Below, one piece after another: positions 16,753-25,193 of a stretch of 64,000 nt of DNA. This stretch comes from Ammoniphilus oxalaticus (lineage in GTDB: Bacteria; Bacillota; Bacilli; Aneurinibacillales; RAOX-1), in assembly GCF_003609605.1 (NCBI RefSeq), contig NZ_MCHY01000008.1, positions 62,001 to 126,000 of the forward strand, given 5' to 3'. The notes under the pieces are model-generated. The model did not search any database. It had not been told where the DNA came from and saw only the letters and a program-made list of their open reading frames with translations. Each line of letters begins with the position of its first letter. The stretch's first letter is position 1. Both the position numbers and the translations under genes were made by a program.

Positions 16753-17094
16753 ATGAACAAAAAATCTTTTTTTGAATATATCATTGGGGGCGCGTTACAT
16801 CGTTTTTTGAGACTACTTAGTTGGTTTTCGAGTAAAATAGGAAATCATTCGCTGTTGGCGGCGATTAGCAATAAGGGAAATAGAAACGTCGCGTTCGTTA
16901 GTTGGGTAATCTTTATGTTTACTTTTCTGCTTAGTTTTTTGTTTTTATTCAAGCAGCATTTACTCATAACGATCGGCTTTGCGGTAGGGTACGGATGTTT
17001 AGTGATAGCTTACGGATCATCAAGGATACGCGAAGTTATGATGGGTAGCTTCCCAGTGAAATGGATTGTTCGATTGTTGGATCCGAATAAATAG
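16753..17094 (+). CDS. small two-helix membrane protein, unknown
   Basis: 113 residues, not recognised. It has an amphipathic, basic N-terminal region (about 1-45) and two adjacent transmembrane helices (about 46-67 and 70-88), then a short charged tail (SRIREVMMGSFPVKWIVRLL). The ATG at 16753 is two bases after the previous stop, and the polymerase gene follows 15 bases later, so it is firmly inside the operon. It could be an accessory subunit of the polymerase or flippase. Confidence 0.7.
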   Translation: MNKKSFFEYIIGGALHRFLRLLSWFSSKIGNHSLLAAISNKGNRNVAFVSWVIFMFTFLLSFLFLFKQHLLITIGFAVGYGCLVIAYGSSRIREVMMGSFPVKWIVRLLDPNK

Positions 17095-17109
17095 AAATAG
17101 GTGTGTTAC

Positions 17110-18432
17110 ATGAGTAAAAATCGAGTGCTATTTTTCATACTTCCTATCTTCCTATTCGGTTTAGGCTTGGTCCAATTCAAAGCGGCGCTGATCGGGGAAG
17201 TGGCGATGCTAGCGGCCTTCTTGTTGATTACGCTGTATCGAGCGGAATATGGTTTGTATTTATTTGCGTTGACTTTGCCGATTTTAACGTACAGACCATT
17301 ACTTGCCTTTATCTTAATGATTTTGTTGCTCTTTTTTGTGCAACGCCCGAATGTGGAACAATGGAAAGAACGTTTAAGAAACCATCTGAACGTGGCTGTT
17401 TTTTTATTTTTGATCGCTTTATTTATCTCAGCGATTACATCAGCCAATTTAATGTTAAGCATGAAAGACTTTGGTTTATATTTTGCGATTAGTTTCCTTT
17501 TATATCTATTAATCGTGTTGCAAATCGGTCGGCGTGAGACATTGTATCGATTTATGGTGTTGTTGATTTTATCAACGACTCTCGTTTCTGTGTACGGTAT
17601 TTTTCAATATTTCACGCTCGATTTTACTTCTGCTAAATGGGGAACAGACAAACGGGCATTTGCTACTTTTGGTAATCCGAATATTTTTGCCCAATATTTA
17701 ATTATGATTCTGCCGTTTGCGTTTGCGTTTATATTTTACGCAAAAACGTGGGGCAATCGTGTCTTGTTTGCGGGGCAATTTCTCGTTATTTTTTTAGCAT
17801 TGTTGCTAACGTTCTCCCGTGGCGGCTGGGTGGCCATTTTTGTGGCGATCGCCTTGTTAGCGGCGATGATTAGCCGCAGATTGCTTGTTGTCGGGATGAT
17901 TGGCGGGGCAATAGGTGTCAACTTTTTACCTGCCTCGATTATTAACCGGATCAGTACGATTGCTAGCCCGGGTACGGATACATCCGCGTCGTATCGCTTC
18001 GAGATGTGGAAATCGGCGTTAGCGATGATTCGTGATTTTTGGGTAACGGGGATCGGCTTAGATTCTGAAACGTTTTTGAAAGTGTATAGTGATTATATGA
18101 TGCCGGATGTGCGCGTTTTCCACTTTCACAATATTTTTCTCATGAGTCTAGTTACGGGCGGGATCCTCTCATTTTTAACATTGATGTATATGTTTTATCA
18201 GTCGGCGCGGACGACGGTATCGAGTTTATACTTGAATAAAAACTACGCCAAAGATCCTTTGTTATCCATAGTAGCGAAAGCCGCTGTCTGTTCCGTTATC
18301 GCAATTGGAATTGCGGGCTTAACGGAGGATGTGTGGAGGCAGTATCGTGTCGATTTTCTATTTTGGATGGTGTTAGCGATTATTTCAGTCGTCTATAATT
18401 TCGCGCGAAAAGGGAGCGAGCAAGCGCAATGA
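17110..18432 (+). CDS. O-antigen ligase/polymerase (Wzy_C) family protein
   Basis: Polytopic membrane protein of 440 residues with about 11-12 transmembrane helices. The family core is visible: TFGNPNIFAQYLIMILPFAF, then LLLTFSRGGWVAIFVAIALL, then a large external loop with ITGIGLD-like and FHNIFL segments (VFHFHNIFLMSLVTGG) containing the conserved His. Such proteins join or polymerise lipid-linked oligosaccharides outside the membrane. The ATG at 17110 has AGGTGTG upstream; a GTG at 17101 coincides with that site. The next gene overlaps by four bases (ATGA). Confidence 0.85.
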   Translation: MSKNRVLFFILPIFLFGLGLVQFKAALIGEVAMLAAFLLITLYRAEYGLYLFALTLPILTYRPLLAFILMILLLFFVQRPNVEQWKERLRNHLNVAVFLFLIALFISAITSANLMLSMKDFGLYFAISFLLYLLIVLQIGRRETLYRFMVLLILSTTLVSVYGIFQYFTLDFTSAKWGTDKRAFATFGNPNIFAQYLIMILPFAFAFIFYAKTWGNRVLFAGQFLVIFLALLLTFSRGGWVAIFVAIALLAAMISRRLLVVGMIGGAIGVNFLPASIINRISTIASPGTDTSASYRFEMWKSALAMIRDFWVTGIGLDSETFLKVYSDYMMPDVRVFHFHNIFLMSLVTGGILSFLTLMYMFYQSARTTVSSLYLNKNYAKDPLLSIVAKAAVCSVIAIGIAGLTEDVWRQYRVDFLFWMVLAIISVVYNFARKGSEQAQ

Positions 18433-19478
18433 AAAGACAGCCTACGATAGCTGAAGTAGGGGTTTATCCCCCGCCCTATGGGGGGATTTCTGTTCATATT
18501 GAACGCTTATGCGATGTTTTGCATCAGCGTGGGATCGCGTATCAAATTTATGATGAAAACGGCGAGAGCGGACCAAAAAAAAGAACCGTAATTCCGATTG
18601 GACAAGTGGAGTCGTGGTGCCGTAAGTACCTTTTTCAACGCAATGCGGATATTGTTCATAATCACTTTTTAAGATGGCAAGTGCGTTTTCTTCTGTCTTT
18701 ACTTCGTCTCAAGGGGAAAAAAGTGGTCCATACAATCCATAGTATGCGAAATGATGGAGAGGGATTTGACTTCATCCAAAAGCTATTAATTAAGGTAACG
18801 GCGTTATTGTCGGATCATTTTATAGCGGTAAGTGAGGAAGTGGAACAAAAATTGTTGGAGATCGGGATTCCGCAGCAGAAGATATCCGTCATTCCAGCGT
18901 TTATTCCGCCTCCTGAGGGGGAGCCAACGCCTCTCCCGGCTTATGTCGAACAGTTCGTTGCTCGATACGCTACATTGATCGTCGCTAATGGGGGGATCGG
19001 CAATCATTATGAAGGGGTCGATTTATACGGAGCGGATCTTTGTGTCGAGCTGTTTTTAGAGTTAGCCCAACAAAATGAGAACTGTGGTTTTATTTATGCG
19101 ATTACACACATAGTGGATCGGAAGTCGTTAGATGAGTTGAAAGAAAGGTTGGCCGCGTACAATCTCACCGACCGATTTTTATTTTTGGAGGAGAAAATGC
19201 CGTTACACCCGCTCATTCGGGCAGCATCGTTATTCGTAAGACCGACGGCAAGTGACGGAGACGCAATTTCTGTTCGTGAGGCGTTATACGTAGGGACGCC
19301 TGTCGTTACAAGCGATGTGGTCCGAAGACCAGCGGGCGCGCGATTATTTAAGAATAGAGATCTAGCCGATTTTAAACAGGCCTGTCTCGATGAACTTGAA
19401 CAACAGCGGGACCTTTCGGCTTACCGCGAGCAGCAGGGGCAATATGTAGAGCATTTATTAAACGTTTTATTGAAATAA
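18429..19478 (+). CDS. GT4-type glycosyltransferase
   Basis: 349 residues, GT-B fold. The N-terminal glycine-rich loop is PPPYGGISVHIERL and the acceptor domain has TIHSMRN; the donor domain ends with a conserved VRPTASDGDAISVREALYVGTPVV segment that places the catalytic Glu. ATGA overlap with the polymerase gene indicates coupled translation. It is the last plus-strand gene of the operon and is followed by a strong terminator. Sugar specificity is unknown. Confidence 0.85.
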   Translation: MKRQPTIAEVGVYPPPYGGISVHIERLCDVLHQRGIAYQIYDENGESGPKKRTVIPIGQVESWCRKYLFQRNADIVHNHFLRWQVRFLLSLLRLKGKKVVHTIHSMRNDGEGFDFIQKLLIKVTALLSDHFIAVSEEVEQKLLEIGIPQQKISVIPAFIPPPEGEPTPLPAYVEQFVARYATLIVANGGIGNHYEGVDLYGADLCVELFLELAQQNENCGFIYAITHIVDRKSLDELKERLAAYNLTDRFLFLEEKMPLHPLIRAASLFVRPTASDGDAISVREALYVGTPVVTSDVVRRPAGARLFKNRDLADFKQACLDELEQQRDLSAYREQQGQYVEHLLNVLLK

Positions 19479-19480
19479 TA

Positions 19481-19518
19481 AAAAGGGGTAGACCTCGTAA
19501 CAGTGGTCGACCCCTTTT
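19481..19518. terminator. bidirectional terminator between glycosyltransferase and csaB
   Basis: AAAAGGGGT (19481-19489) pairs with ACCCCTTTT (19510-19518), extended by GACC/GGTC inside. T and A runs lie on both sides, so it serves both convergent genes. Confidence 0.85.
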
Positions 19519-20599
19519 ATTTTTTGAGTAATTCGATCGCAAGCAATCCGCTTTGCTCAGCTTGAGCGGTTAAATCGGTTACGCGGGCTTTCAGCCTCTT
19601 CGTAACGAACGGATGCGATCGTAAATTGCGGTTAACAATCTCGCTTAAAACCTCGTATTCTAATGTTTGAATCGAACCGGCTGAATCCATCTGGGCCCGT
19701 TCCACAAACCGATCAATTTTCGGGTCATAGGAAACGCCAACAAACGGAATGCCCATCACAGCGGCAAGAATAATGGAGTGTAATCTCATGCCAATCACAA
19801 AATCCATGTTTCCAATGAAGCTAATGATTTCATGGAAATTCATTTGATCGTTAATTACAATCGCTCCAGGTTGTGTCATATAGTTCATGATGTCCTGCGA
19901 AGGGGAGACGTCCGCTGGATATTGCATTGGCAGAAAGTAAACGTTCCAGTCTTGCTTTATCAATTCATCTGCCATCTTTGCCAATTCCACTTTATAATTT
20001 TCTTCGTTTTTCCACTTTCGAACCGAGATGGCAATCGATTTATTTCCATTATGCGTAAGTCTGCCGCGGCTTAATTCAAGATCAACGTCCTCTGGATGGA
20101 TCATCACGGCAGGATCGGCAGTAATATGAATCGGGCGGGTCACGCCTAGTTGCTTCATATCATCCGCTGAACCTTGATCACGAACCGTAATCACATCCAC
20201 TTTGTTCACGATCCGCTTGATCAACCATTTACTAACGGGATGGGAGATCGGTCCAAATCCTTGGGCGTAAAAGATGACCGGTTTATTCAGTAGTTTGGCC
20301 ATCGTAACGATACTTAAATAGTACATTACGCTACGCGGGCTCGTTGCGTCTTGCAGTAAGCTGCCGCCGCCCATGATTAGTAGATCGGTTTGTCTTAGTT
20401 GATTCATAATCGTTGAAAACCGCCATCGATTATAGGCAGGAATGCCGAATAATGCCGTTGTTTCCTGAGGTTTATTGGAGAGAACGGATATTTGAATCGC
20501 GGGGTTTAGTTTTTGGAGGGAGCTAATGATACCGAATAGAACCGTGTCATCCCCGGCATTATCGAACCCATAGTAACCAGAAATCAATACCTTACTCAT
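19517..20599 (-). CDS. csaB: polysaccharide pyruvyl transferase CsaB
   Basis: Transfers pyruvate from phosphoenolpyruvate as a ketal onto a sugar (ManNAc in studied cases) of the secondary cell wall polymer, making the docking site for S-layer homology domains. The 360-residue protein begins with the family signature SGYYGFDNAGDD, then GGGSLLQDATSPRS and MRLHSIILAAVMGIPFVGVSYDPK, all typical of CsaB. The ATG at 20599 has AAGAAGG 7 bases upstream; the open frame extends 37 codons further, but without a ribosome site. It is transcribed towards the terminator it shares with the glycosyltransferase. Confidence 0.92.
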   Translation of the reverse strand: MSKVLISGYYGFDNAGDDTVLFGIISSLQKLNPAIQISVLSNKPQETTALFGIPAYNRWRFSTIMNQLRQTDLLIMGGGSLLQDATSPRSVMYYLSIVTMAKLLNKPVIFYAQGFGPISHPVSKWLIKRIVNKVDVITVRDQGSADDMKQLGVTRPIHITADPAVMIHPEDVDLELSRGRLTHNGNKSIAISVRKWKNEENYKVELAKMADELIKQDWNVYFLPMQYPADVSPSQDIMNYMTQPGAIVINDQMNFHEIISFIGNMDFVIGMRLHSIILAAVMGIPFVGVSYDPKIDRFVERAQMDSAGSIQTLEYEVLSEIVNRNLRSHPFVTKRLKARVTDLTAQAEQSGLLAIELLKK

Positions 20600-20639
20600 G
20601 GAGCAACCTTCTTTCTTCCTCTCCTGCATCGTACACTTA

Positions 20640-20648
20640 AGTATAGCA
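20640..20648 (-). promoter_or_regulatory. extended -10 promoter for csaB
   Basis: On the minus strand the sequence reads TGCTATACT, an extended -10 (TGC plus TATACT), 41 bases before the csaB start. No clear -35 is seen. Confidence 0.45.
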
Positions 20649-20785
20649 GTTTGACTATTGAAATGGAAGTTTTCCCAATAAACGAAGGTTAGATCTGCTG
20701 TGATTGACAAATACTTAGATTATCTGGGTACTGATACAGTGAAATTGAGCTGTCGAGTCCTGATTGCAGAAGGAGTTTATTAACA

Positions 20786-21781
20786 ATGAAGAGAGCGATT
20801 GTGGTTACGCTTCTCATCGGTTTTTTGATGAGCGTTGGACTGACGGGATACGGCTACTTTAAATACACGCGGATGACAGGGGAATGGTTCGAGCCTTTAC
20901 ATTCGATTCAATCTGATCAGTGGCGGCAAGACGAAGAACCATCCCCGCCGAACGAACAAAAAAAGAAAGAACAGCGACCGCGATTGGATCCGTTTACCAT
21001 TATGATTTTAGGGGTTGATACTCGCGGGGAAAAGAAAGCGCGTTCAGATACGATTATATTGGCTGCTGTGAACCCGACTTCGCAACAGGTTAAGTTGCTT
21101 TCGATTCCGAGGGACACGTTAGTCAAGATTCCGGGGTACGGTCAAGATAAATTTAATCATGCAATGTTTTACGGCGGAGCCCCTTTAGTCAAGCAGACAA
21201 TTGAAGACTTTCTAGGAATTAAAGTGGACCGCTATGCAACGATTGATTTTGAAGGATTCATTAAGCTGGTGGATTCACTGGATGGAGTGAAAGTGGATGT
21301 GAAGCGTCGTATGAAGTATCGCGATCCAAGCGATGGAACAGAAATCGATCTACACCCTGGGTTGCAACAATTGGATGGGAAGCAGGCGTTAGATTATGCT
21401 CGTTTTCGAAAAAGCGAGATTGGTTCTGACGCAAGCGATTTTGACCGAATGGATCGACAACAGGAAGTCATGAAACAATTAGCGGATAAGGCAACTCGCT
21501 TTACCACATTATTTCGTGTTTTTAAATTGATGGATATTTTAGAAGAGCATGTAAAGACAGACTTGACGAGCGATGAAATCGGTCGACTTGCGATATTGTT
21601 TAAAGGCTTTTCTTCTTCAGAAATTGAAACGATGGAGTTGGGGGGAACGAGTCGGCGGATGCCAAAACACGGGTACAATTTATGGTTTCACGTTGTTAGT
21701 GATGAGGAAAAAAAGCGAATTCAACACCTCATACAAAAAACATTAGAGGACGATAAACTGCCTGAAACGGCTGGACCGTAA
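20786..21781 (+). CDS. LytR-CpsA-Psr (LCP) family wall-polymer ligase
   Basis: Attaches lipid-linked anionic polymers to peptidoglycan outside the membrane. The 331-residue protein has an N-terminal transmembrane anchor (about 5-27), a Pro/Glu/Lys-rich linker (about 48-70), and the LCP domain (about 72-220) with the conserved Arg/Asp residues for pyrophosphate binding: GVDTRGEKKARSDTIIL, SIPRDTLVKIPG, DKFNHAMFYGG and DYARFRK. Its place next to csaB suggests that it links the pyruvylated polymer to the wall. It has its own terminator. Confidence 0.92.
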   Translation: MKRAIVVTLLIGFLMSVGLTGYGYFKYTRMTGEWFEPLHSIQSDQWRQDEEPSPPNEQKKKEQRPRLDPFTIMILGVDTRGEKKARSDTIILAAVNPTSQQVKLLSIPRDTLVKIPGYGQDKFNHAMFYGGAPLVKQTIEDFLGIKVDRYATIDFEGFIKLVDSLDGVKVDVKRRMKYRDPSDGTEIDLHPGLQQLDGKQALDYARFRKSEIGSDASDFDRMDRQQEVMKQLADKATRFTTLFRVFKLMDILEEHVKTDLTSDEIGRLAILFKGFSSSEIETMELGGTSRRMPKHGYNLWFHVVSDEEKKRIQHLIQKTLEDDKLPETAGP

Positions 21782-21794
21782 TCACTTTTCCATT

Positions 21795-21860
21795 AAAAAG
21801 CGCGACTTACTGATGGCATGAGAAGGAATTCATGTTCATAAGTATGAGTAGCGCTTTTTT
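21795..21860 (+). terminator. terminator after the LCP gene
   Basis: AAAAAGCGC (21795-21803) pairs with GCGCTTTTT (21851-21859), with partial extension by ACTTA/TGAGT inside and a run of seven T residues at 21855-21861. The loop is long. Confidence 0.7.
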
Positions 21861-21877
21861 TGCTTGGGAGGGATTAC

Positions 21878-23527
21878 ATGAACAGTCAGCCGTGGTTAAC
21901 GAACTATCCCCCAATGATTCCAGCTCAATTAGACTATCCAAAGATTGCTTTAACTGAATTTTTGACGCAAGCGGCAAAGCAATACCCGGATCATCGAGCG
22001 ATTCAATTTTTAGGAAAAATAATCACCTATCGTGAATTGCTGTCTGATGCGCAACATTTTGCGGGCGCCCTTCAGCAAAAGGGGATCCAAAAGGGTGATC
22101 GTGTTGCGATCATGTTGCCGAATTGTCCGCAAGCGGTCATCTCTTACTACGGTATTTTAATGCTAGGAGCCGTTGTCGTTCAAGTCAATCCATTATATAA
22201 GGAACGTGAATTGGCGCATCAATTGGGTGATTCAGGAGCCAAATTTATTGTTTGTCTTGATCTGCTGTATCCGATTGTCAAAAAGACGCAGGTACAGACG
22301 TCACTGCAACATGTCATCGTTACAGGAATACAGGATTATTTACCATTTCCCAAAAGCTGGGTATTCCCAGTCATACAGCGATTAAAGGGGAAGATTAAAA
22401 AAATCGAGCCAGACGACTTTTCTTTCAAGAACTTATTGGTAAGCGCTAGCCCCTGCGTTTCACCCGCCTCTATCGACCCTTCTGAAGACTTGGCGTTGTT
22501 GCAATATACGGGGGGAACGACGGGGGTGGCGAAAGGGGTCATGCTTACTCACCGAAACCTCGTTGCGAATGTGATTCAATGTAGAGCTTGGTTTTATAAG
22601 GCTGAACAAGGAAAGGAAAACTTTTTAGCGGTGATCCCATTTTTTCATGTGTATGGGATGACGGTGGCGATGAATTTATCCATTTGTTTTGCCGGTTGTC
22701 TAATCACATTACCTCGCTTTGAGATTCCTTCCATTTTAAAAACGATTCAAAAACAAAAGCCGACGGTCTTCCCCGGGGCTCCAACGATGTATATCGCGCT
22801 TTTGCAACACCCCGAACTTTCAAATTATGATATATCGTCGATTGAGGCCTGCCTAAGCGGTTCAGCCGCGTTGCCGCTAGAAATTCAAGAAAAGTTCGAA
22901 CAAGTAACAGGCGGTCGACTCGTGGAGGGGTATGGGTTGACGGAGTGTTCGCCAGTCACTCACGCAAATCCGCTTTGGGACCAACGAAAAAACGGTAGCA
23001 TCGGCTTACCATGGCCAGATACGGACGCGAAAGTAGTTGACCTAGAGAGCGGGGAAGCCTTGCCCCCGGGTGGGGTTGGCGAATTAATCGTCAAAGGTCC
23101 GCAAGTCATGAAAGGGTATTGGAATGAGCCTGATGAAACGGAAGCCGTATTACGCGATGGCTGGCTATATACGGGTGACCTAGCCTACATGGATGAAGAT
23201 GGATTTTTCTTCATTGTTGATCGTAAAAAAGATCTGATTATTGCCAGTGGATTTAATATTTACCCGCGTGAAGTGGAGGAAGTGTTGTTTGAACACCCTG
23301 CGATCGCGGAAGCGGCGGTTGTTGGCGTGGCGGATGACTATCGCGGTGAGACGGTAAAAGCTTTTTTGGTGTTGAAAGAAGGGGAAACCGTTTCAGAAGA
23401 ACAACTAGATCAGTTTTGTCGAAAGCGGTTGGCTGCTTTTAAAGTGCCTAAACAGTATGAATTTAGAGCGGAATTGCCCAAATCATCGATTGGAAAAGTG
23501 CTCAAAAAGTTGCTAATAGAAGGATAG
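21878..23527 (+). CDS. lcfA: long-chain fatty-acid-CoA ligase
   Basis: Activates fatty acids with ATP and CoA, feeding the beta-oxidation genes downstream. The 549-residue ANL-superfamily enzyme shows the AMP-binding P-loop YTGGTTGVAKGVMLTH (about 211-226), YGLTECSPVTH, the hinge region GWLYTGDLAYMDEDGFFFI with the conserved DRKKDLIIASGFNIYP, and the C-terminal catalytic Lys in SSIGKVLKK. The ATG at 21878 follows GGGAGGG; a TTG at 21860 lies inside the terminator. In B. subtilis the same gene heads lcfA-fadR-fadB-etfB-etfA; fadR is not present here. Confidence 0.95.
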   Translation: MNSQPWLTNYPPMIPAQLDYPKIALTEFLTQAAKQYPDHRAIQFLGKIITYRELLSDAQHFAGALQQKGIQKGDRVAIMLPNCPQAVISYYGILMLGAVVVQVNPLYKERELAHQLGDSGAKFIVCLDLLYPIVKKTQVQTSLQHVIVTGIQDYLPFPKSWVFPVIQRLKGKIKKIEPDDFSFKNLLVSASPCVSPASIDPSEDLALLQYTGGTTGVAKGVMLTHRNLVANVIQCRAWFYKAEQGKENFLAVIPFFHVYGMTVAMNLSICFAGCLITLPRFEIPSILKTIQKQKPTVFPGAPTMYIALLQHPELSNYDISSIEACLSGSAALPLEIQEKFEQVTGGRLVEGYGLTECSPVTHANPLWDQRKNGSIGLPWPDTDAKVVDLESGEALPPGGVGELIVKGPQVMKGYWNEPDETEAVLRDGWLYTGDLAYMDEDGFFFIVDRKKDLIIASGFNIYPREVEEVLFEHPAIAEAAVVGVADDYRGETVKAFLVLKEGETVSEEQLDQFCRKRLAAFKVPKQYEFRAELPKSSIGKVLKKLLIEG

Positions 23528-23596
23528 GCGGCCAATCAGTCAGCGCGACAAGACTCATGATTGAAGCCTTGTCTTCATATATTGGAGGGAAGCAAG

Positions 23597-24382
23597 ATGA
23601 AGTTTACCCATGTTGATTTACGAGTGGAAAACCGAGTGGGTTATGTGACGATTTATCGCCCCCCGGTAAATGCTCTCAATAGCGAAGTTTTTGTCGGGCT
23701 GTCCGCTTGTCTGGATTATGTGGAGGCAAGTGAACAGATAAAAGTAGTCGCGTTAACAGGGGCGGGTCGTTTTTTTGTGGCGGGGGCCGATGTGAAAGAG
23801 TTAGCGCAAGCTTTTGGCGACGAAAAAAAAGGCGCGCAGTTAGCTACCGTTGGGCAAAAAGTGTTTGATCGGATCGAACGATTTTCAAAACCGGTTATAG
23901 CCGTGATCAATGGGCCTTGCCTTGGAGGAGGACTAGAACTTGCTTTAAGCTGCCATTTACGGCTTGCCACAGAGCAAGCCGCGCTTGGTTTACCTGAATT
24001 AACGCTCGGTTTAATACCCGGCTTTGCTGGCACGCAACGGCTGCCGCGGATGATTGGTAAAGCGAAGGCATTAGAGCTGTTACTCATGGGGCATCACGTA
24101 AACGGTCTTGAAGCCGAGCGGCTTGGGTTAGTTAATCTGGCTGTGCCTAATGAGACTTTGTCGCAAACAGCAAAAAAGTGGTCGGAAAATATCGCCCTAG
24201 AAAAAAGTGGTCGGGCCCTTTCCGCGGCGCTGCAAGCTGTTCATGATGGATTGCGCCTTCCATTGCAAGAAGGTCAGGCTTTAGAAGCGGAATTATTTGG
24301 GCAACTCTTTTGTACGGAAGATGCGAGGGAAGGGGTTAGCGCCTTCCTTGAAAAAAGAAAAGCTGTCTTTAAAGATCGTTAA
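23597..24382 (+). CDS. fadB: enoyl-CoA hydratase/isomerase family protein
   Basis: Crotonase-fold enzyme of 261 residues, most likely hydrating 2-enoyl-CoA in beta-oxidation. Oxyanion-hole segments are visible (ALTGAGRFFVAGADVKEL and NGPCLGGGLELALSC), as is the catalytic Glu region GLPELTLGLIPGFAGTQRL. The ATG at 23597 has TTGGAGGG upstream; an in-frame ATG at 23561 has none. It lies between lcfA and etfB, matching fadB of B. subtilis. Confidence 0.92.
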   Translation: MKFTHVDLRVENRVGYVTIYRPPVNALNSEVFVGLSACLDYVEASEQIKVVALTGAGRFFVAGADVKELAQAFGDEKKGAQLATVGQKVFDRIERFSKPVIAVINGPCLGGGLELALSCHLRLATEQAALGLPELTLGLIPGFAGTQRLPRMIGKAKALELLLMGHHVNGLEAERLGLVNLAVPNETLSQTAKKWSENIALEKSGRALSAALQAVHDGLRLPLQEGQALEAELFGQLFCTEDAREGVSAFLEKRKAVFKDR

Positions 24383-24409
24383 AAACCTCTTTAAAGGAGG
24401 AGTAGCGTA

Positions 24410-25180
24410 ATGAATTTATTAGTCGTAATGAAGCAAACGTTTGATACAGAGGAAAAAATTATTATTGAGCAAGGTCAAATAAAGGATGATGGAGCCGAAT
24501 TTATCATAAATCCTTACGATGAATACGCGGTGGAAGAAGCAATTAAGCTACGCGATGAATGGGGCGGTGAAGTGACCGTGATTACGGTTGGTCCAGCGCG
24601 AGCGGAAAGCGCCTTGCGTACGGCGCTGGCAATGGGGGCTGATCGGGCAGTGATTGTTTCCGATGAGCATATAGTGGATGGAGACGGGCATACGATATCC
24701 AAAGTATTAGCCGCCGTCATTAAAGATCGCGCTTTCGATTTAATTTTAGCCGGTAATATGTCGATCGATCATGGGGCTGCCCAGGTTGGACCGCGCTTGG
24801 CGGAGGAACTTGGGATCGCCCATGTCGCGGCGGTTACAGAAATTAATATCAAGGATTCGGTCGCTACTGTTATTCGGGATGTTGAGGGAGACTCAGAGGC
24901 GATCGAAGTCCCATTGCCGTTATTAGTTACGGCGCAGCAAGGATTAAATGAACCTCGCTATCCTTCATTACCGGGCATTATGAAAGCAAAAAGAAAACCG
25001 ATGGAACGTTTAACTATCGATGACTTAGGATTAAATGCGGATCAAATCGCGGCAAAGACGGTCATCGTGGATCAATTTAACGCGCCGAAAAAGGAGGCGG
25101 GTCGAATGTTAGCCGGCGCCCCGCGGGAACAGGTAAAAGAACTTGCGCAACTCCTTCGTCATGAAGCAAAAGTAGTGTAA
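24410..25180 (+). CDS. etfB: electron transfer flavoprotein beta subunit
   Basis: Soluble electron carrier subunit that accepts electrons from acyl-CoA dehydrogenases; it binds AMP. The 256-residue protein has the ETF-beta signature VVMKQTFDTEEKIII at the start, NPYDEYAVEEAIKL, and the adenine-nucleotide region AGNMSIDHGAAQVGPRLAEELG, followed by the C-terminal arm (about 195-250) that reaches onto EtfA. AAAGGAGGAG lies before the ATG. It is followed by etfA 13 bases on. Confidence 0.96.
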   Translation: MNLLVVMKQTFDTEEKIIIEQGQIKDDGAEFIINPYDEYAVEEAIKLRDEWGGEVTVITVGPARAESALRTALAMGADRAVIVSDEHIVDGDGHTISKVLAAVIKDRAFDLILAGNMSIDHGAAQVGPRLAEELGIAHVAAVTEINIKDSVATVIRDVEGDSEAIEVPLPLLVTAQQGLNEPRYPSLPGIMKAKRKPMERLTIDDLGLNADQIAAKTVIVDQFNAPKKEAGRMLAGAPREQVKELAQLLRHEAKVV

Positions 25181-25193
25181 AGGAGGGATTTAG

